From Trachelipus rathkii (Eukaryota > Arthropoda > Malacostraca > Isopoda > Trachelipodidae), in the NCBI GenBank assembly GCA_015478945.1, contig JABUQX010060293.1, forward strand, positions 17,501 through 32,435: DNA of 14,935 nt, in the 5' to 3' direction. Below the pieces are notes generated by a model. It did no database searches and was not told the DNA's origin. It saw only the letters and a program-made list of their open reading frames with translations. Shown here piece after piece: positions 1-9,879 of the stretch. Position 1 is the first letter of the stretch; every line of letters begins with the position of its first letter. The translations under genes and the position numbers were made by a program.

Positions 1-1470
1 TTTTCTTCGGTCTCCTAGCTGGTCGATTCCTAGCACACGCCACTATACATCCGCTTAACTTACACACTCATCTATTACCATTCTTCACACCACACAACTC
101 CCTAGCACATTAATTCCTCATTTTGTTAATTCTTTTCACACCTAACACCCCTAAGATTGTCCATCTAAACAGATTGTACCTGAAATCTATACCTTTTTTT
201 TCCACACTACTATACATTAAAAGTGATAACAATATACTCTCAAACAAAACCCTATCGCACTCAATGCTTAATCCCTTTGTATCCACCAAGAAATTTTTTG
301 GCTTGCACCAGCCACCTTCCTATATTTCACAACTTTCTTGCAACACTGCATTATCAATTCCCTTTTCACCTAACATACAACCTAAATATTTAAACCGATA
401 CTTTCTTCAATTGCTCATCATCCAACATGATTTCGCACAACAGATTCTCCTCACTCACTACCAATATTATTTACCTTCAAACCATTCTACCAATCCTCTC
501 AAACTTTTCACCACACACAACTAAATCATCAGTGAACAATAAGCATGGCACTCCACTTTCTTCGATTCTCTATCAGTTTAACATCTTCCCCTACCAGGGC
601 TACTACTAAATCTTTCATCACCCCATCCATATAAGTTATATAGCCAATAAGAGACAACACATCCCTGCCCCACTCCACTATTAAACCATTCACTTTCAAC
701 CCTATTTACTCTTACACACGCTTCACTATCGTCATACATACTTTTAAATCCATTCTGAAGCCTTACACCTGCCACAAAGTTTGCCTACTAATCCTGTCAT
801 ACGCCTGTTGCAAGTCAAAAAAAAACTAAATAGTTTATTATTCTTCTTTCGCATTTTCTCGATCGTTTATTTCAATGTGAAAATTTGATCTACACATTTT
901 CTACTACTAAATGCCCCTTCTCTTACAATCAGTCCTTCAGTCACCACTCTCTAAACCAAAATACCAGCCTATATCTTCCTTACGATGCTCCTATAGTTCG
1001 CCTTACCCATACACACGGGTATTAATACTGCTCTCCTCCAATCCTTCGGAACTATACCCTCCATAAACTCCGTTACACAACTTCAATATTCAGTCAATCA
1101 CAATCTTCCCCCCTCCCCATTGTTGATCATTTCGCCAGTAATTCCAACCATACCTGTGGATTTGCCATTCTTCAACTTTCTCACTTTATTCAAATACCTA
1201 TTTCTTATTACACCATCAATCCCACACACATTCTCTATCACCTCTTCATTACTGCTCATTGTTATGCAGATTTTCGAAGTGTTCCCTCCACAGTCCTCCC
1301 TCAATTTTCGAAGTGTTCCCTCCACAGTCTTCTCACATCCATTTCATTAGTCACGAAAGTGCCATCCCTATTCATTCTTCTACGAAGATTCCCATTACTC
1401 TCTTTCTTAACCTTTGGCAGCACTTCCTTCTAGAAGAGCTTCCTATTCCCTTGTAAGTTCCCATTCAAAA
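1..1470 (-). mobile_element. LINE-1F copy A: decayed non-LTR retrotransposon, reverse transcriptase part
   Basis: A broken RT-encoding region read on the minus strand. In order: a LYWKE-like region near 1440; KVRKLKNGKST (about 1185-1153) and ITGEMI just after it, the usual N-terminal RT block; a SEACVRV block (about 727-707); SGVGQGCVV (about 679-653), which matches the SGVRQGCVMSPWLFN block of copy C; then LLFTDDLVVCGE, with the catalytic box at 536-525 reading FTDD instead of YADD. Close to the left edge (about 50-1) the reading resembles the C-terminal KRVY.GEC.GSR.GRPRKRW block, so the element runs off the window. Sequence similarity to copies B and C stops near 1470, which suggests 5' truncation, as is common for LINEs. 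Stops and frameshifts are frequent, so it is a relic. RTE-like affiliation is inferred from the GRP..RW-type C-terminus and the lack of RNase H. Confidence 0.85.
1270..1337. repeat. 34-bp tandem duplication inside LINE copy A
   Basis: The stretch ATTTTCGAAGTGTTCCCTCC and the next seven bases occur twice, starting at 1270 and at 1304. The first 27 bases are identical and the rest of each unit diverges. Copies B and C have a single version at the matching place, so this is a private duplication in copy A. Confidence 0.85.
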
Positions 1471-2457
1471 TTTAGTACTTCATAGTTAAGATCCTTAAAC
1501 AACCAATCGCTCAGTTTGCAAAAAGTTGAAAATTGGTTAATTAAAAATATTTTTGTGCAGCATTTAAATTAGTGTCTTACTACTTTTACAAGGATTTATT
1601 TACAGATTTTCAGTTAATTTTTTCCATCATAATCTGCCACCTTCCTAATATCTGCTTAATTACAGGTGGTTTTTAATCGCTTCGATGGAAAAGGTGTGGA
1701 GCAATAAAAAAATGTTCGTGGCCCACCTCTGCACCTAAGATGTTAGATTTTCCTCCAGTTGAGGAATAAATTATGTACAAGGTTCTATCTTTCAAATAAT
1801 GCTCTAAAGAAAAACCGGCATTGCATCAATATCGTAGAGTAGCCATTTTTAATAGAAATGGCCGTCACTCGCTGAAGATGCCAATATTAAGGCGTGGGAG
1901 CTTTTACCACCATTCATGTAGACAAAGACCCATTTTTTTGTAGAGAAAAAAAAAAGTCAAATGTTTGCTGCCCACGTGAATTAGAATTAATAGGGAAACC
2001 TCAGCTTAAGATTCAAACCACATAAGATTGTTCTAATCATTAGTGGTACTATTTCGAACCACAGCGATCAGAAACCCACTGAGAAACCAAATTGACACTT
2101 TTACTTGAATTATCTTTTCAAACTAGCCACTTTTGAAACACTAAATCTCTTTCAATACAACCACTCATCATTCAACTTTTTTTAAGTTTTATACTCATAA
2201 CCCTCGGTAAAAATAATGAAATATCGTCGCATCTTAAATAAAAATAAATAATGCTAAATTCCAAACAAAAGCTGAAAGTTGAATAATTTTTTTAAATAAA
2301 ATAGTTTCTACATACACAGCTTTCGCTTTCCAAATCACAAGGAGAAAAGAAAAAAACAAAGATTTTTTTTTCTTCCAAGATTAAAAAATATTACAACTGT
2401 CAACAATAACTAAAAAATAATAAAATACAATAATAAAAATAATTATTATTATTCGTA
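1471..2457. other. Unassigned region; possible Hikeshi 3' UTR and flank
   Basis: No credible ORF was found on either strand. The region lies directly downstream of the Hikeshi stop codon, so its right part could be 3' UTR on the minus strand. A plain AATAAA on the minus strand (TTTATT on plus) occurs at 1595-1600, and ATTAAA variants occur near 1669 and 1848, but none is clearly the real signal. The middle part (about 1680-2000) is less AT-rich and contains a perfect 7-bp inverted repeat, GCCATTT/AAATGGC (1842-1848 and 1856-1862). It may be an old repeat that I cannot name. Confidence 0.4.
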
Positions 2458-3258
2458 TTACTTTTTCCAAAAGTAGGGATTCTGCTCCAATTTCCTCGTA
2501 AAATATTCGTACCACCTTGTGAGGACCGAAAGGGGAAGATAATTTTCGTTGGGAACAGGAACGATCTGGTTGGGTGCCTGGGCGAATCCAGATGCGTAAT
2601 TATAAACATTCTCACATACAAACTTAGAGAATTCTACGAACGAAGGCAATGAAGATGGCTCAGAATTCGTGACCGGAGTTAATCCTAAGATTTGATGAAG
2701 TGGTTCTACCTGCAAACAATTTTTAATAAATATAATATAAATGAAATATAAATGGAACTAAAGTAATTAATTGTGCCTATATAAATATAGTAGAGGTTTG
2801 TATTTGTTTGAGATTGCTCAATGGATTAAAATGAACTTGAATTAACATCGTTGCAGTACGTAAAACATTATTAATTATATACTATACGTTGCTTTTATAA
2901 CAAATATTAAAAATTTCTTAATACTATCTATTATAAAAGAAATCAATTACTTTAAAAAAAAAAAAAAAAACTATTAATATACTCTCTACTACAAGCCTTT
3001 ATTGTAAAAAGATATACAACTCTATACCGTAGTTTTGTAGAGATATGATTTGAAACGGAAAAGAACTTACCGAAATTCCAACCTGAGCATGATGAGCAAC
3101 TGATTGCTGTTTAAGAAAAAGTCGTCCTTGGGAAAAGGATGAAGCATCAGATTTTTTTAATCCCGAAATTTTGAAAATAGCAGATGGCTTCTCATTAGAT
3201 ATATTTCCTAAAAGATGCCAAGAGAGTGAAGTATTCTCATCAGGCCAACTAAAATAAA
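2458..3258 (-). CDS. HIKESHI: Hikeshi (HSP70 nuclear import carrier), last two coding exons
   Basis: Join of 3258..3071 and 2709..2458 on the minus strand, giving 145 full codons, a split valine and a TAA stop. Hikeshi carries HSP70 through nuclear pores during heat stress by binding FG nucleoporins. Exon 3258-3071 starts in phase (TT completing a GTT valine) and reads YFSWPDEN, then KPSAIFKISGLKK, then AQVGIS. Exon 2709-2458 reads VEPLHQILGL, then NVYNYASGFAQAP, then LTRWYEYFTRKLEQNPYFWKK. From memory, human Hikeshi has VYFSYPD, KPSAIFKISGLK, QIGIS, NFYNFASSFA and KWYENFQRRLAQNPLFWK at matching places; the whole is about 197 residues, of which this covers roughly the last 145. Splice sites are canonical: acceptor TTTCTTTTTCAG, donor GTAAGT, acceptor TTTGCAG. 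No stops or frameshifts, so it looks functional. The first ~53 residues are not found here. Confidence 0.93.
2710..3070 (-). other. Hikeshi last intron (361 bp, phase 0)
   Basis: On the minus strand the donor GTAAGT begins at 3070 and the acceptor AG is at 2711-2710. It lies between a codon ending in TCG (serine) and GTA (valine), so it is phase 0. The intron is very AT-rich and holds an A17 run at 2954-2970. It contains no ORF of note. Confidence 0.9.
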
Positions 3259-3677
3259 CTGAAAAAGAAAATGGAAATTAAGTAATTTTTACAATCTCCT
3301 CTTCATTCAAAGTTGTTTTATCACTAACAAATAATTCATCCTTAATCCTTAAAAAAAAAATGTTAAGTTATTACACACATAATTATAGTAAATACACTGA
3401 ATAAAAATAAATTCAAAGGGTATTTTACTGAAAGCACATTTCTTAATCCATTAAATAATCATAGGCCCATACCCCCCCTCCCCCTTTTTTTTAATTCACG
3501 TATTCAACTTGCATAATATTTTTTCACCTAAATTTAAACCACTGATAGAATGATAAGGAATATGAAAGTGTACAGAGAAGGAAACCAGTATTCAAGAATA
3601 TACAAATATTTATCTGAAGTTGAAATAATCTCTTAAACATTTTGCAATTCTTATAATTTCACCATATATCCTGAAAT
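3259..3677 (-). other. Upstream Hikeshi intron, start of AT-rich part
   Basis: Directly upstream (minus sense) of the acceptor of the 3258-3071 exon, with the polypyrimidine acceptor tract at about 3270-3261. No exon encoding the expected N-terminal part was seen here. A C/T-only tract lies at 3472-3490. Otherwise AT-rich and featureless. Confidence 0.6.
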
Positions 3678-3820
<143 letters not shown>

Positions 3821-3833
3821 GTTGCTAATTTTT

Positions 3834-4044
3834 AAACGAGAAAAACGAAAGAAATGCAAAAAGATAAAAGAAAGAGATAGAGAAAAAAAAAGAAATAAAA
3901 CGAGAAGAGAAATGAAGTAAAAGAAAAGAGAGATAAGGAGAGAAAATAAATAAAGAAAAAGTGAAAGAATAAGATGGAAAGAGGGAAAATAAGATAGAAA
4001 GGGGGGAGGTGAAAAGAAAAGGAAAATAGAAAAAGAGTGAGAAG
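3834..4044. repeat. 211-bp polypurine/polypyrimidine tract
   Basis: The plus strand is almost wholly A and G, with about twenty isolated pyrimidines. It directly follows the ATT array. The open frame on the minus strand here is an F/S/L-rich artefact of the composition and not a gene. Confidence 0.9.
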
Positions 4045-4111
4045 CCGCATTTTCATCATATTATAAGTGAGGATGTAAATAAGCAAAAGTTTATGTATCT
4101 CTGTTCACAAT

Positions 4112-6389
4112 TTTTTTTTCTCCAATCAATCTATTAACCTGCCTCGGCTCCGCACAAATTTGGGGTAGGGTGCGCAAACATGCACAGGAAACAGATAGTT
4201 AAAAAGAATATGACCTAGGTCGACCTTGAAAGCCTCCTCACCCTAATACTATTAAGTATGAATCCGTCGGAGTCAAAATCCACCCTATAGCTTCATCCAC
4301 CGCAATAGATGCCCACAGTGGAATATTGTTAATGTCAGGGTGGGTCTGTCCATTGGACAAGATCCACAACCACGCCCCTACAAAACCACGCTATTAACTC
4401 CTATTATGCACCAAACTTCGCGCTTTCTCCTAAATTACCATTCCTTTCCTTGACATTCTTTTATTGACTCAATCCACTTTTCTTCAGTGTTCCAGCTAGT
4501 TGCTTCCTAATACACTCACCACTATACAACTGCTTAACCAATCGGCTACATCCATCCTTTCCAAATGACCAAACAAACCATGCCTTAATACATTCTCGTT
4601 TACACATTTCATCATACTACACAATTCTCTAATTCGTTTAATTTCCATTTTATCAAATCTTCCCACACCTAACACGCCCCTTAAGATGATCCATCTGTAC
4701 AGTCTGCACGTTAAATCTATACCTCTTATTCCACACCATAGTTTCACTACTATGTATTAATACTGTTAACAATATACCCTCGGGCAGAACCCTAGCACAC
4801 TCGAGGTTTAGTACCCTTGCTTTCACTAAAGATTTAATTGCACAACACACCGTCCTACCACTCATCCTTTCCAACTACACTCTACATCATCCGTTCCCTT
4901 TTCATCCAACTTATAACCTGAATATATAAACTCAGATACTGGTTCCAGTTGCCTACCATCCAACATGGGTTCACACTGTGGAATCTCCTCACCTTGCTCT
5001 TATCTACATTTACTTTCAAATTCCTCCTTTTACATACCCAATCAAACCTCTCTACCAATCTTCTCAAATTTACTTCAGATTCATCACACAAAACAAAATC
5101 ATCTCTGACAATCTTCAACAGTCTAACACCCTCCTCTGCCACCCCTACCTTAAATTATTTCATCACCCCATCCACACACAAATTAAATAGCTTTGGAGAC
5201 ATAACACATCCCTGCCTCACTCCGCATTAATTAATATTAAACCATTCACTCTCCATCCCTTTCAGAAGTCTACCACCAAAATCATATATTATTAACACCT
5301 GCCACATAGCTTTTCTATTAATCCTGTCATAAGTCTGTTGAGACTCCATAAAGACTAAATAAAGTTCCCTCCTCTTCTCTCATTTGCTTCAATACAAAAT
5401 TTGATCTACACATCCTCAACGGCTTCTAAATGCATCTTGTTCTTCAACAATCAACCCCTTAGTCACTCGAAGCATCTTTCAACCAAAATATAAGCACATA
5501 CCATCCCTACAATACTCAATACACTAATTCCTGTACAGTTTCTATAGTTTCCCTTCCATATTATGCAGCTAATCACACTCTCATATCAATTCTTGATCAT
5601 TTCACCAGAATTTCAACTATACCTGCTGATTACCATTCTTCAACTTCCACACACAACTTATTACCTTCTCCTTACTAATCACTTTATCCCCAAAATAATT
5701 ACTTCTTCTTACAGAGTGAAACCCACACACATTCACTACATTTCATCATCATTGACAATGTTGTGCAAATTTTTGAAATGCTCCCTCCACACTTTCTTGA
5801 CATCTTTGACATCAGTCACAAAGGTACCATCCCTATTCATTTTTCTATGAAGATTCCTCATACTCTCTTCCTTACCCTTTTGCAATTCCTTCACCAAAAG
5901 CTTCTAATTCCCTTGTAGGTCCCCATTCATCCTCCTTCCAAACTGTTCATTTACCTCCTTTTTTGCTCCTATGTATGCAACTTTTCGCCTTCCTTTTCTT
6001 CCTATATATTTTCATACACCATTCTTTCAAAACCTCATCATTGGCTTTTAGTATATTCAACCAAGCATGTTTTTAACTTTTTACTGCTTGCATCATCTCG
6101 TCATTCCACCATTCAATATTGACATTCTCACTTCCTATCTTAGCACACACACATAGTTCTCTTATACTGCTAACAACCGCTTCCTTCTTTGCGTCCAGGA
6201 TTGCTCAGTATTATCATGTTCCCATTTAGCCGACTTTTCTGCAGGTGTACTCGCATACTTTTTCTTATAACCCAGTTTTCCTACCTTCTCCCCTATTTCC
6301 TTCCTCTCCATCTTACCAAAAACAACATAATGATTAGATATTTCCAAACTTAACTCCCTCACTGATTTAACTTCTATCGCATTAATTTA
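4112..6389 (-). mobile_element. LINE-1F copy B, downstream part: connector, RT, C-terminus, 3' UTR
   Basis: Minus-strand reading, from high to low coordinates: ISNHYVVFGKMERKE (about 6345-6300), the end of the endonuclease module; a connector with WWNDEM near 6100; KLLW.KE-type residues near 5910; GVRQGCVMSPKLFNL (about 5225-5180); DDFVLCDESE with the catalytic DD at 5103-5098, where the preceding LLYA is damaged; VCKRRNLKVNVDKSKV (about 5042-4995); then ARVLNLECARVLPEGILL (about 4820-4770) and GLFGHLERMD (about 4567-4538), a C-terminal motif shared with RTE-like LINEs. The 3' UTR (about 4480-4112) aligns by eye with copy C's 3' UTR at 11480-11730, for example GTCATATTCT against GTCATACTCT. 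Frameshifts are many. The 5' part continues beyond an insertion, at 7208-8095. Confidence 0.85.
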
Positions 6390-6830
6390 TCGACCCTCAT
6401 CGAAAATGGACTCTGAACACTAGAAAAGAGAAGAAGAAGAAAAGAGGTTCATCAGAAGAAATCTTCGAGAGAGGTTAAAGATCTGAAAGGATTATACAAC
6501 AAGGGCTTTGAAAGAGCTCTCAGAAGAACGAAGAAAGGAAGAAATATTAGTCGATTTGAAGTGAGAGCAACTACCTACGAAAATTGATTTATGTTTCGGA
6601 ATTTTAATTAAAAAAATTTAAACAATTATTTTGATTTCAAATAGAGTTGGAGGGGCTACAAATATTTCGAAAACGTTCCTTTTGGCAATTTATAATGAAG
6701 CAAAATAAATTTATTCTACATTACAAAATTTAAAATAAAAATACAAATTGCAAACATAAAATTCGAACAACAGCGAAGTTGGATTTCTCTGAAGTGTCGA
6801 ATCTTGTAAAGAAAGATCTCTTGGGATTAT
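6390..6830 (+). other. Unassigned part of the insertion in LINE copy B
   Basis: This DNA is absent from the matching place in LINE copy C (about 9200-9215), so it arrived with or before the SINE-like element to its right. Its left part (6406-6618) has a plus-strand frame starting at an ATG, rich in E, K and R, with in-frame stops at 6421, 6484 and 6562 and an end at 6619. A second frame, 6417-6587, is open. I recognise neither. The right part (about 6600-6800) is AT-rich. No terminal repeats or clear target-site duplication were seen. Confidence 0.5.
6406..6621 (+). pseudogene. Possible broken coding frame, charged protein, unknown
   Basis: From ATG at 6406 the frame gives MDSEH, a TAG, then EEEEKRFIRRNLRERLK, a TGA at 6484, then DYTTRALKELSEERRKEE, a TGA at 6562 and EQLPTKIDLCFG before TAA at 6619. 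Each internal stop is one C-to-T change away from a sense codon (CAG or CGA), as expected for decay in a methylated genome, but chance cannot be ruled out. The reading is helix-like and highly charged. No family recognised; the GAA-rich composition alone could create it. Confidence 0.2.
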
Positions 6831-6833
6831 GAA

Positions 6834-6903
6834 CACCCGGTAGCTCAGTGGAAGAGCACTTGCCCAACTAAGCGAGAGACCCAGGTTATTAACTGGTCGG
6901 GTG
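6834..6903 (+). other. tRNA-like head of the SINE (not a working tRNA gene)
   Basis: A 7-bp acceptor stem forms between CACCCGG (6834-6840) and TCGGGTG (6897-6903) with one G-T pair. The D arm GCTC/GAGC and the anticodon stem CTTGC/GCGAG are present. The anticodon loop has eight bases (CCAACTAA), one too many, and the T arm has lost pairing and the GTTCGA-type loop. This marks a decayed tRNA-derived sequence. Confidence 0.75.
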
Positions 6904-7007
6904 GCAGATTGTGAATTATTCTCTCCATAAGCTTCGCTTCGTCCTACTCCACGCTAAATCGAGTACACCCACTCCTGATTATGGCTATGCCCGTGAGCGG
7001 TGGTGAA

Positions 7008-7196
<189 letters not shown>

Positions 7197-7207
7197 CAAA
7201 AATAAAA

Positions 7208-8095
7208 AATATATATAACATCACCACCACAAAATCAATCATAATTTTCACATAAACACCATCTCTTCCCTTATGGATAATCATATGTTTGAAAATTGAA
7301 TAACTACAAATTTTCCTCACCACACAAAAATCAAATCACCTTCATTCCCATTCTCTGCTGTTACCCCAAAGACACCTGTTATACCATCCTATTTTTGATC
7401 ACCTATCCATCCATTAAGCTTCCTAATACAACTATTCTATAGCACCACTCACCCCATCCAAAACACATTCATATCCTCCTCAATATCTCCCTCAGATGGA
7501 CCATATATTGACATCATAAACACCTTACCCTTCTAAAACTTAAATTAGATCATTAATATTCTAGCACACACACACATAATCCACCATAGCTCTATGCCAT
7601 AGATAGATCACTCAAGATCGCAACTCTTCTCTTCCTCTCATTCTTTTCCACTCCAGCATACACACACACTTCACCACATCACTCCTTTCATCTTTGTTTC
7701 AGTTACATCAACCATTTCAAATTCACCATTTCTAAATACATTGCTTACCTCTCCCTCCTCTTCTCAACATTTATTCTTTTAACATTTCATGTATCCAAAT
7801 ATTTCATAGTTTTTCGCTGATAGATACAAGGCAGCTAACGACAGGTTTCAGGACATGGATGAGCCATTCCTAAAGCATAATGTGTTAGTGGGGACCCAAA
7901 CTAAAAACAATGGCCCCTTTGGGTCACCCTACAACACAGAACAGACGTAACAAGCGAGGGATCTCCCCCCCCCCCCAACCAGGAAGTATCTGCCTTTTAG
8001 TCGGCTCTTACAATATGCAGAAATACATTATGGTAATTAAATTTTTCTCCCCACAAGGCTCCATCGATTAGTAACAACGACTTTTAATCAGCTCA
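7208..8095 (-). mobile_element. LINE-1F copy B, upstream part: 5' UTR and AP-endonuclease region
   Basis: Minus-strand reading of 7560-7215 gives YGPSEGDIEED, then LNGWIGD, then DGITGVFGV, then GRDGVYVKIMIDFVVV. These match the endonuclease reading of copy C and the usual APE blocks of this LINE type (YGP..., LNGW.GD, the DG.EVKSMIDFV block). The next block expected (SNHYVVFGK) is found at 6345, on the other side of the insertion, so both parts are one element. Upstream (8095-7830) the minus strand carries GTAAGAGCCGACTAAAAGG (8012-7994), close to a repeat motif I remember as common in decapod genomes; I take this as LINE 5' UTR. Stops and frameshifts are present throughout. Confidence 0.75.
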
Positions 8096-8454
8096 AACCA
8101 ATTAAAGTTTCTTCAAGCGGCCAAGCGACTCGATAATCCATGGATCACATTCAAAGTAAATCTGGTATTCAATAGAAAATGATGCTTCTTAAGACTTTTA
8201 TTGTGTGACACTTAAAAGTCTCACGAGGGTACTGCAATGGTATCCACCTCATATAAATGTAATAAGCAATCTCATTCATTGATAGAGTGATCAAGAATAG
8301 TTTCTCTTTGTGTGGTAAATAAGATTTAGAAAGTTAATATGAAGTTTGAATTTAAAACCATTATGAAAACCTTTTCCAAGATTAGAAGGACAGTTTTACT
8401 CCAATCTGACACTAAGTTGTATAATAATTTTATGCATATTAATTATTATTATTC
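8096..8454. other. Region between the facing 5' ends of LINE copies B and C
   Basis: No ORF or known motif. Copy B (minus) and copy C (plus) point away from this stretch, so it is likely made of 5' UTR sequence of one or both, or an older spacer. ATTATTATT near 8441-8452 is the only simple repeat. Confidence 0.4.
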
Positions 8455-8519
8455 TCTAATAATTAGGTCGTGATCGCCCGTAAACGACCTTCTAATTTCT
8501 TGGCGAAATTGTATTAATC

Positions 8520-9300
8520 GTATGGGTACATGGAAATGCAGAGGGATAAATGTTGAGGAGAAGAGCGAGAGAGGTGATTGGATGTATTTAGAAAAGGGCA
8601 AATTTGGATTTGCTCGCTGTGAACTGAAACAAAGATGAAAGGAAAAGTGAAGATGAGTGGTGTGGGTGTGAAATGTGTGCGTGCTGTGTGGAAAAGAATG
8701 AGAGAGGGAGAGAAGGAGTTGCAATTTTTGATGAGTGACCTGTGTACAAAGCTATGGTAGACTTTGTGTTACAGTCCTAGAAATTTCTAATGGTTAAATT
8801 TAAGTTTGAAAAAGTCAAGGTATGTGTGGTTGTCGACGTATGGTCCCCATCTGAGCGGAAACGTTGAAGAGAGTCAACACGACCTTTTTTTGGGTAATCT
8901 CGAATGAATGTTCTGGATGGGTGTGAGTTAGGAAAGCTTCAGAATTGATTAGTGGTTTGTGGGGACCTTGAATGGGTTGGATAGGTGATCAAAAAAGGAT
9001 GGTATACACAGGTGGTTTGGGGTGGCGGGAGAAAATGAGAATGGGTAGGAAGGTGATTGATTCTGTGAGAAGAGAGGTATTGTGTAAGTAAAAGACTTTC
9101 TTTAAACACAAGAGTATCCCATAAGTATACTTGATGTTGGTGTAGGTAGAGATGGTATTGAAAGTGAAAAGATGATTGATTTTTGTTGGTGAAAAAGGAG
9201 ATGTTGAATAATGTGTTGGATGTTAAATCAGTGAGGGGTTTAGGAAAAAGGATATCGGATCATTATATTGTTCTATGTAAATTAAGTTAGTGGGTGGCTT
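8520..9300 (+). pseudogene. AP-endonuclease domain of LINE copy C (broken)
   Basis: Read across frames, this stretch gives the order of blocks expected for the apurinic-like endonuclease that nicks target DNA for LINE insertion: GTWKCRGIN at the start, a strand VKFKFEKVKVCVVV in the middle, and ISDHYIVL at the end, where the SDH histidine of this enzyme family would be catalytic. The SDH is kept (about 9258-9266), but several stops and frameshifts lie between the blocks. Confidence 0.7.
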
Positions 9301-9879
9301 GGGATGGAGAGGAAGGTGATACGAAAGAAGTAGGGGTAAAATTAAGAGTGAGAATTAAGTGAACAGACAATAGGATAAGTAATGTAAGAGAGGCCGGCTA
9401 GTAAATCGGTTGAATGTGAACGAGGTTTGATACTGAACAAATCTGGGGCAAAATAAGGAAGCAATTGTTAGTATGGAAAGGAATTTGTGGATTGCTAAAG
9501 TAGGAAGTAGAATGTTAACAGCGAATGGTGATGAAGAGGTGATGAAAGCGTTAAAGGTAAAAAAGAAGCGTGGTTGAATGTACAAAAGCAAATGCTGAAG
9601 TTTCAAAAAAAGATGCTTGGAAATTATATAAGGAGGATAAAAAGAAATACTAAAGGTGCATACGTAGGAGAAAACAAGAGGTAAATGAAAGTTTGAAGGA
9701 TGGATGAATGAGGACATAAAAGGGAATAGGAAGCTCTTCTGGAAGAAAGCGCGAACGGTTAAGAATGAGAATAAGGGATCTGCTTAGAATAATGAATAGG
9801 GATGTGCATTTGTAACTGATGAAATTGGATTGAGGGGAGTGTGGAAAGAACACTCGAAAATCTGCACAATAATTAACAG

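Noticed and set aside
123..609. Plus-strand open frames at the left end
   Set aside because: Antisense to the RT blocks of LINE copy A; no known motif.
3832..4086. An 84-codon minus-strand frame rich in F, S and L that looks like a membrane protein
   Set aside because: It is the translation of the polypurine tract's complement; the hydrophobicity is forced by CTT/TTC/TTT codons.
4949..5850. Plus-strand open frames of 70-95 codons
   Set aside because: Antisense to LINE copy B; composition artefacts.
6834..6903. Functional tRNA gene
   Set aside because: Damaged T arm and B box and an eight-base anticodon loop; it is followed by a SINE-like body and tail.
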